This document shows positions 59,080 through 64,000 of a stretch of DNA of 64,000 nt, in pieces. The stretch's first letter is position 1. Each line of letters starts with the position of its first letter. The translations under genes and the position numbers were made by a program. The stretch covers positions 6,875,540-6,939,539 of the forward strand of contig NC_064042.1 of assembly GCF_932526225.1 (NCBI RefSeq). Direction: 5' to 3'. The stretch comes from Nematostella vectensis. Lineage: Eukaryota; Cnidaria; Anthozoa; Actiniaria; Edwardsiidae. Under the pieces are notes generated by a model that saw only the letters and a program-made list of their open reading frames with translations, did no database searches and was not told the DNA's origin.

Positions 59080-60290
59080 AAATATAAAATACTGTCCAGA
59101 GAAGACAGCTTCAGCTTTGTGCAATAAAAATAAGTCTGAGGAGTTCTTAGTCGATTCATGACAACCAACCATTTTCTTCTCTGGCAGTTGACTCAAAAGA
59201 ACTCGATCCCTTCTTGAATTATAAGTCGATGTCTCGAATTTTCAAAGAGGGAACCCTAAAAACATCCCTTCCTTTATATATACATATTTTATACATCAAA
59301 AGCACAAAATTAGTTGCAGGGTTATCAGATTCAACCCCAAATATAATGTTACTAAAATTGAGATCTGGCAAGACCCATCCAACGTCTTTCAACCAGTCAC
59401 AAATTTCGAAATACAGATTCCTTGATTCACTACAATCAACGAACAAATGTTCAACGGTTTCTTGTTTGGACAAACAAAAGGAACATCTAGGGCTATTCAC
59501 AATTTTGAATCTAAACAAGTCCTTATTAAGATATAGACAAAGCAGTCTATATTGAATATATCTAGAGTGCGTATCGTCAGAGATAGAATAGATTCTCTTG
59601 TAAATTTGCGTCCAATCTATATTTCCTCTAGTTCCTCTCGCACTAACATTTACTTTCCTAGCAATATTAACTTGAGCCGATGGGGGTTGAATTTTCCTAG
59701 TCACTATAAAATCATAGATCGACCTAGTCGGTATTTTTCTTATTATGTAATATTTCTCCCCCAAACGTACCTAAGCTTGATTAAAAGAACTACTAAAACC
59801 GTCTTTCTTTAACCTTATTTTCCAGTGGTTTGGGATGGCATGGACAAGGCTAAGCCATTTTAGAAAAACGCCATCTGAGACACCTTTCTTTCTAGCTTTC
59901 TCCCACTCAAATTTGACTTTTTCATTACATAAATCACCTATGGTATAAATATTGCACTATAAAAATTATTGTAGAAAATCGCCTCACCGCATACTTTAAT
60001 ATACTTATTATTCCACAAATACTGGTTTATTACTTCAGCGCCTTCAAATGAAGACGAAAACATCTGCCCAAGCAATTAGAACCTCCTTATAAAACTCGGG
60101 TAATTGGGTGGGTATTCTAGATATATCAAAGTTTTCACGAATAGCCTTCATACCCCAAATAGATTTCAATAAAAATGTAGGTAAAATAGAAATGGTCCGG
60201 TTCTGAGCTAACAACAAATTGCTAGCAAAATTTATTTGACTAGCTTTAACGGAAGATGAAAAATAAGGACAACCCAGAGGCTCGCGTTCT
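59080..60290 (-). mobile_element. 3' fragment of a non-LTR retrotransposon with a zinc-binding tail
   Basis: The minus strand encodes (59219-59764) the region after a LINE reverse transcriptase. It contains a C-x2-C-x8-H-x4-C zinc motif (CSFCLSKQETVEHLFVDC), the zf-RVT type seen at the C-terminus of many animal LINEs. Upstream parts (to about 60290) show further diverged coding pieces interrupted by stops. It is a dead, 5'-truncated copy. Confidence 0.8.
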
Positions 60291-61288
60291 ATTCGCGTAT
60301 GAATGTCATGAGATCGAGCTTTAGTGCACCCCCCCCCCTCCCTCCAAAAAAAAAAAAAAAAGCTTTGGCCTGCTACGGCTCTGTATTATCAGACCAACCT
60401 CGTTCCCCGAGCCCAAGTAGGAACGTTATAGTCGTTTTCTCTATACAACAATAAAAGGTTCGAACAAAAAACCCTTGGCTAAAAGGCTGCAAAAAAGATA
60501 TCCGAAGTTTCGAGTTCTTAACAATTTCGTTTTCGGGCTACCTGTTGTGCAGAGTGTTTTGTTTTGCTCTTGCGTTCTACCGCATTTGATACCGTGGGCG
60601 CAACTCATTCATCCTTTCCCTCTGGCTCTTTGGTGATATTGCCTTTGGACTTTGGGCATATGTCGCCAAATTTTGTCTTTATTATTACATTTACAATAGC
60701 CATATACTGGATTCTACGACGCTACATACTCTTGTAAACGTTGGTTTTGCAAACAACTCAAAACTGCTGGTAATCGGCCACAACAGCTCTATCCCTACGT
60801 GGCATATTTGGCCTAAGGGTCCATGTTTCAACCAAGAAATAGCCCTTTTCTCTACAAAAAACATGGGTGATTAACAATTTCAACTGAGGAGGTAAGTTTC
60901 ATTTAAAATTTAAAGACTGCAATAAATTTAGTATTGTGCAAAGTTTATCTTTGAAGCTTTTATTCATGCATAGTGACCCTTTTAGAAATCAGATCGCAAG
61001 TTTATTAATAAGTTTTTATGTCAAGTTTATCACAGCAATAACGTCAACGGGAATGTGTTTTTTTTAACGTCTCCTACATTTGAGCTTATTTTTCTAATGC
61101 AAACAATCCCCTGCACGGAGGCATGATTAATGACTTCTCCGTTGTCAATGTCACTTTATAAGAGTTGTTTTAGATAATTAATGTACATACTGAACTTTGT
61201 TGATTAGCATATTCAGTACCTGTCTTTTATAATAACGTTTGTATTTTATTTTCACAGCTGCTGTTTTCTTGGTTGGTCTGGAGTAAAA

Positions 61289-62574
61289 ATGAGTAATTCT
61301 GCAGCTATAGCAACTCCAGTAAAAGATGTGCAAGGAGACAGGAGATGGATGAGTATGGTAATAGTTTTAATCTTTATCCAGAGAGAAAAATGAGATCTCC
61401 CTTAATTTACAAGGAAACACAAATTTGTGTACTTATATAACATAAAAATGACTGTTTTGACTTTGTTTTTTTTTTTTTTGTATTTCAGCCTAAAATAATG
61501 ACTTTGTATTTTTCACAAAAATAGAAGTAGGTTCTTCAGATCTCTTCAATGGCAGTTCCTTCTTACTTTTTGAGCTTCCAGACATTTTTTTTTTACAGCA
61601 TGAACGTTTTCTTCGTGAAGGGAAAGACTCTGCATGCCAAGTTCTGTTTGTGGGAGATTCACTGATTTTTCACATGCATGATACACAGGTTAGTTCAATA
61701 GAGAAAGGCAACTAGCAGGTACTGCAGAGGGGGAGGAGCTGGAGGGCCGCAGTCCTATCCCTTTTTGTGACAGAAACAAGTCATACTATGATTTATTTCT
61801 TTTTCAATATGATAATTTTTTCAATTGTCACCCCTCCTCCCCCCCACTTTTCAACATGCTCCGCGGTCCCTGACTAGGGTTCAACTTTGTGAATAATCAG
61901 TGATTTACAGCCCTACTGAACTTGCTAAAAATGTACAAAGCACAAGAGAAGTGCCAATAGATATTTAGTCGATATCACTTGCTGGCACATCAAAATGTTA
62001 AAAGAACACTAGACAATCTACTTAATTTACTTTTTTACTGTTCTGCCAATGCATCATTGTCCAAGGGTTGTATGAACACCAACATATAGTCGTCCACCCA
62101 TCAGATTCAAAACTTCAAGCTTTTTACTTATGAGCCATTCTAATGATCAGAGCTCTTTCGCTTTATAGCTAGACTGGTGCTTTCCTGATTGTGAATATTT
62201 TGAATAGGGGACAATGTTTTAGTCATGTTTTCCAGCCTTTGATGGAAGAACAGATTGTGGCCTCACAGAAATGGGCTAGAAATCAAGCCTCTATATATAC
62301 CTGTCTATGATTAGAAATAACTTATGGATTTGTTGATTGGGAATTTTCTGAGATTATTCTCTATACCTTCTAAATTACTTTTATGTCAGAAGTCCTCTAA
62401 ATTTCTTAATTACATATAATACAACTAGTGCACATTCACTGTATTTTTTCTATCTAGGAATGGGAGGAGTATTTTAAGCCTCTTCGTGTCCTTAATTTTG
62501 GTATTGGTGGGGATCGTACTGAAAACACGCTTTGGAGACTGCAGAATGGTGAGCTCTCTTCTATTGAACCAAAG
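61289..62574 (+). CDS. PAFAH1B2: Platelet-activating factor acetylhydrolase IB catalytic subunit (5' part)
   Basis: Coding exons 61289-61357, 61599-61688 and 62458-62574, all phase 0, give 92 codons. The gene continues past the right edge, so it is partial only because of the window. The protein begins MSNSAAIATP, has DVQGDRRWMS, and block I of the SGNH hydrolase fold as VLFVGDS with nucleophile Ser44. Block II follows (LNFGIGGDRTENTLWRLQNG) with the conserved Gly. The Asp/His pair would be in later exons. In animals this family forms alpha dimers that bind LIS1 and deacetylate platelet-activating factor in the cytosol. It could equally be called PAFAH1B3; cnidarians may have a single pre-duplication gene. 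Confidence 0.93.
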
Positions 62575-63461
62575 GTGAATATGTGATCCTACTTTCTAAT
62601 GATAATACTGACAGACAACAATTGCAGCAGCTTACAGCTACAGCATTCTACAATTTGGTGAATGTGGACCCCAACCCCCCCCCCCCCCCCAAAAAAAGAA
62701 ATGTCCAATCAAAAAAAAATTATAATACAAATAATATAATACCACACCCTCAGGTAATACCTCACAAAATACACTTGTTTGCAAATTACAGGTGCCAAAG
62801 CCAATGACCTGACTGCATTGTTGATACAAATGCATCTCTTATCACATTGTTTTTCCTATGTTTCACCACAAAAATTGGTGTCATGTTCTAATACTGTAAA
62901 ATGTTACCCCCATCCTTCCTCCCCCCAAATATACTCATGACATTCCTACTCCAAAAATATGGGGGAAGAAAAATTTGAGACCAAATCAATCTGACCTTCA
63001 GTGCCACTTTGGGGTCGCTCCTTCCCAGGTAGGGACGAGTCGAGTATGCCAGCATAATTTCAGGCATAATCTCTCAAAACTAGCATAATTTTTAGACTTT
63101 TTGCAAAAAAGCAATGCTCAGAATAATTTGCATTTTGCAGAACAAAAATGTTTAAACCAACCTCATATATCCTCTTTATGTATTATTTACATATTTAAAA
63201 GTGATCTCCCTTTTGTATTTCATTACAGTTTTTGTTATTATTCTTATAACAATAATTTTTATTTATTTACTTTTTTTTTGGGGGGGGGGGGGGGTGGGGG
63301 CTGAGGACGAGGATGAGGGAAGGGGTGGGAATGAGCCTGAACAGGAAGTCTAGGAAAAACTGGTTCCCAGTCCCACTCTTGCTCTCCCGAAATTGTGGCA
63401 ATGTGTTGTTGCTGATAACAAGTAAAGAGAAGTTGGGTTGTTAGATGCTTTCCGAGACCTA
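62575..63461. other. PAFAH1B intron 3, first part
   Basis: Low-complexity C-, A- and G-runs (about 62667-62687 and 63279-63294). No exon seen; the next expected exon lies beyond the window. Confidence 0.5.
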
Positions 63462-64000
63462 ATTGGTCTCTGGCCTCTTTGGTCATCTGACCTCTCTGGT
63501 CATCTGGCCTCTCTGGTCATCTGACCTCTCTGGTCATCTGGCCTCTCTGGTCATCTGACCTCTCTGGTCATCTGACCTCTCTGGTCATCTGGCCTCTCTG
63601 GTCATCTGGCCTCTCTGGTCATCTGACCTCTCTGGTCATCTGGCCTCTCTGGTCATCTGACCTCTCTGGTCATCTGACCTCTCTGGTCATCTGACCTCTC
63701 TGGTCATCTGGCCTCTCTGGTCATCTGGCCTCTCTGGTCATCTGACCTCTCTGGTCATCTGGCCTCTCTGGTCATCTGGCCTCTCTGGTCATCTGACCTC
63801 TCTGGTCATCTGGCCTCTCTGGTCATCTGACCTCTCTGGTCATCTGACCTCTCTGGTCATCTGACCTCTCTGGTCATCTGGCCTCTCTGGTCATCTGGCC
63901 TCTCTGGTCATCTGACCTCTCTGGTCATCTGACCTCTCTGGTCATCTGACCTCTCTGGTCATCTGACCTCTCTGGTCATCTGACCTCTCTGGTCATCTGG
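63462..64000. repeat. 17-bp minisatellite, >30 copies, continuing off the window
   Basis: Unit TGGTCATCTG(A/G)CCTCTC repeated with almost no variation except the A/G position, giving two unit types in an irregular order. It starts near CCTAATTGGTCTCTGGCCTC and reaches the right edge. Very low divergence suggests recent expansion. It lies in PAFAH1B intron 3. Confidence 0.98.

Overview
This is eukaryotic, intron-rich animal DNA and reads as an anthozoan cnidarian of the Nematostella/Aiptasia kind. The reasons are compact GT-AG genes with introns in ancestral animal positions, a collagen/Ig/fibrinogen gene of the cnidarian ficolin-like type, many short TIR elements and LINE fragments, and abundant minisatellites. 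The species call is inference. There are no bacterial features, CRISPR arrays or recognisable tRNA/rRNA genes.

Layout. (1) 0.7-1.8 kb, minus: an intronless 7-TM PRRT3/4-like protein whose 3' end grades into a tandem array running off the left edge. (2) 4.2-18.5 kb, minus: a complete 22-exon PANK4 gene (789 aa), reconstructed exon by exon with every splice phase consistent. (3) 18.8-21.7 kb, plus: a complete 6-exon CLNS1A/pICln gene, head-to-head with PANK4 across about 360 bp. (4) 22.0-36.3 kb, minus: a type II membrane collagen/Ig/Ig/Ig/WAP gene, probably ending in a fibrinogen domain at 22.0-22.7 kb. (5) 23.6-32.0 kb, plus: a two-exon POT1-like telomere protein that would lie inside the last intron of gene 4. 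(6) 38.6-41.1 kb, plus: a small single-pass TSP1 protein. (7) 43.5-57.0 kb, plus: a 9-exon SIK (SIK3-like) kinase with UBA and a C-terminal KA1-like domain. (8) 61.3 kb to beyond the right edge, plus: the first three coding exons of a PAFAH1B2/3-type SGNH hydrolase. The genes have unrelated housekeeping, signalling and surface roles and do not form a cluster.

The most unusual signal is one no single gene explains. At least ten tandem duplications or minisatellites straddle a gene-structure boundary (splice donor, splice acceptor or stop codon), copying a short piece of exon together with adjacent intron or 3' flank. They occur in PRRT, PANK4 (four places), pICln, the collagen/Ig/WAP gene (two places), the TSP1 gene and SIK. 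Other notable points: this PANK4 keeps the two kinase residues that amniote PANK4 has lost; the POT1 has an extra N-terminal domain and ends after OB2; and the SIK ends in a KA1-like domain.

The remaining sequence is large intronic minisatellites (an 84-bp array, a GTAAGT-rich array, 105-bp and 17-bp arrays), several TIR elements and two LINE 3' remnants.
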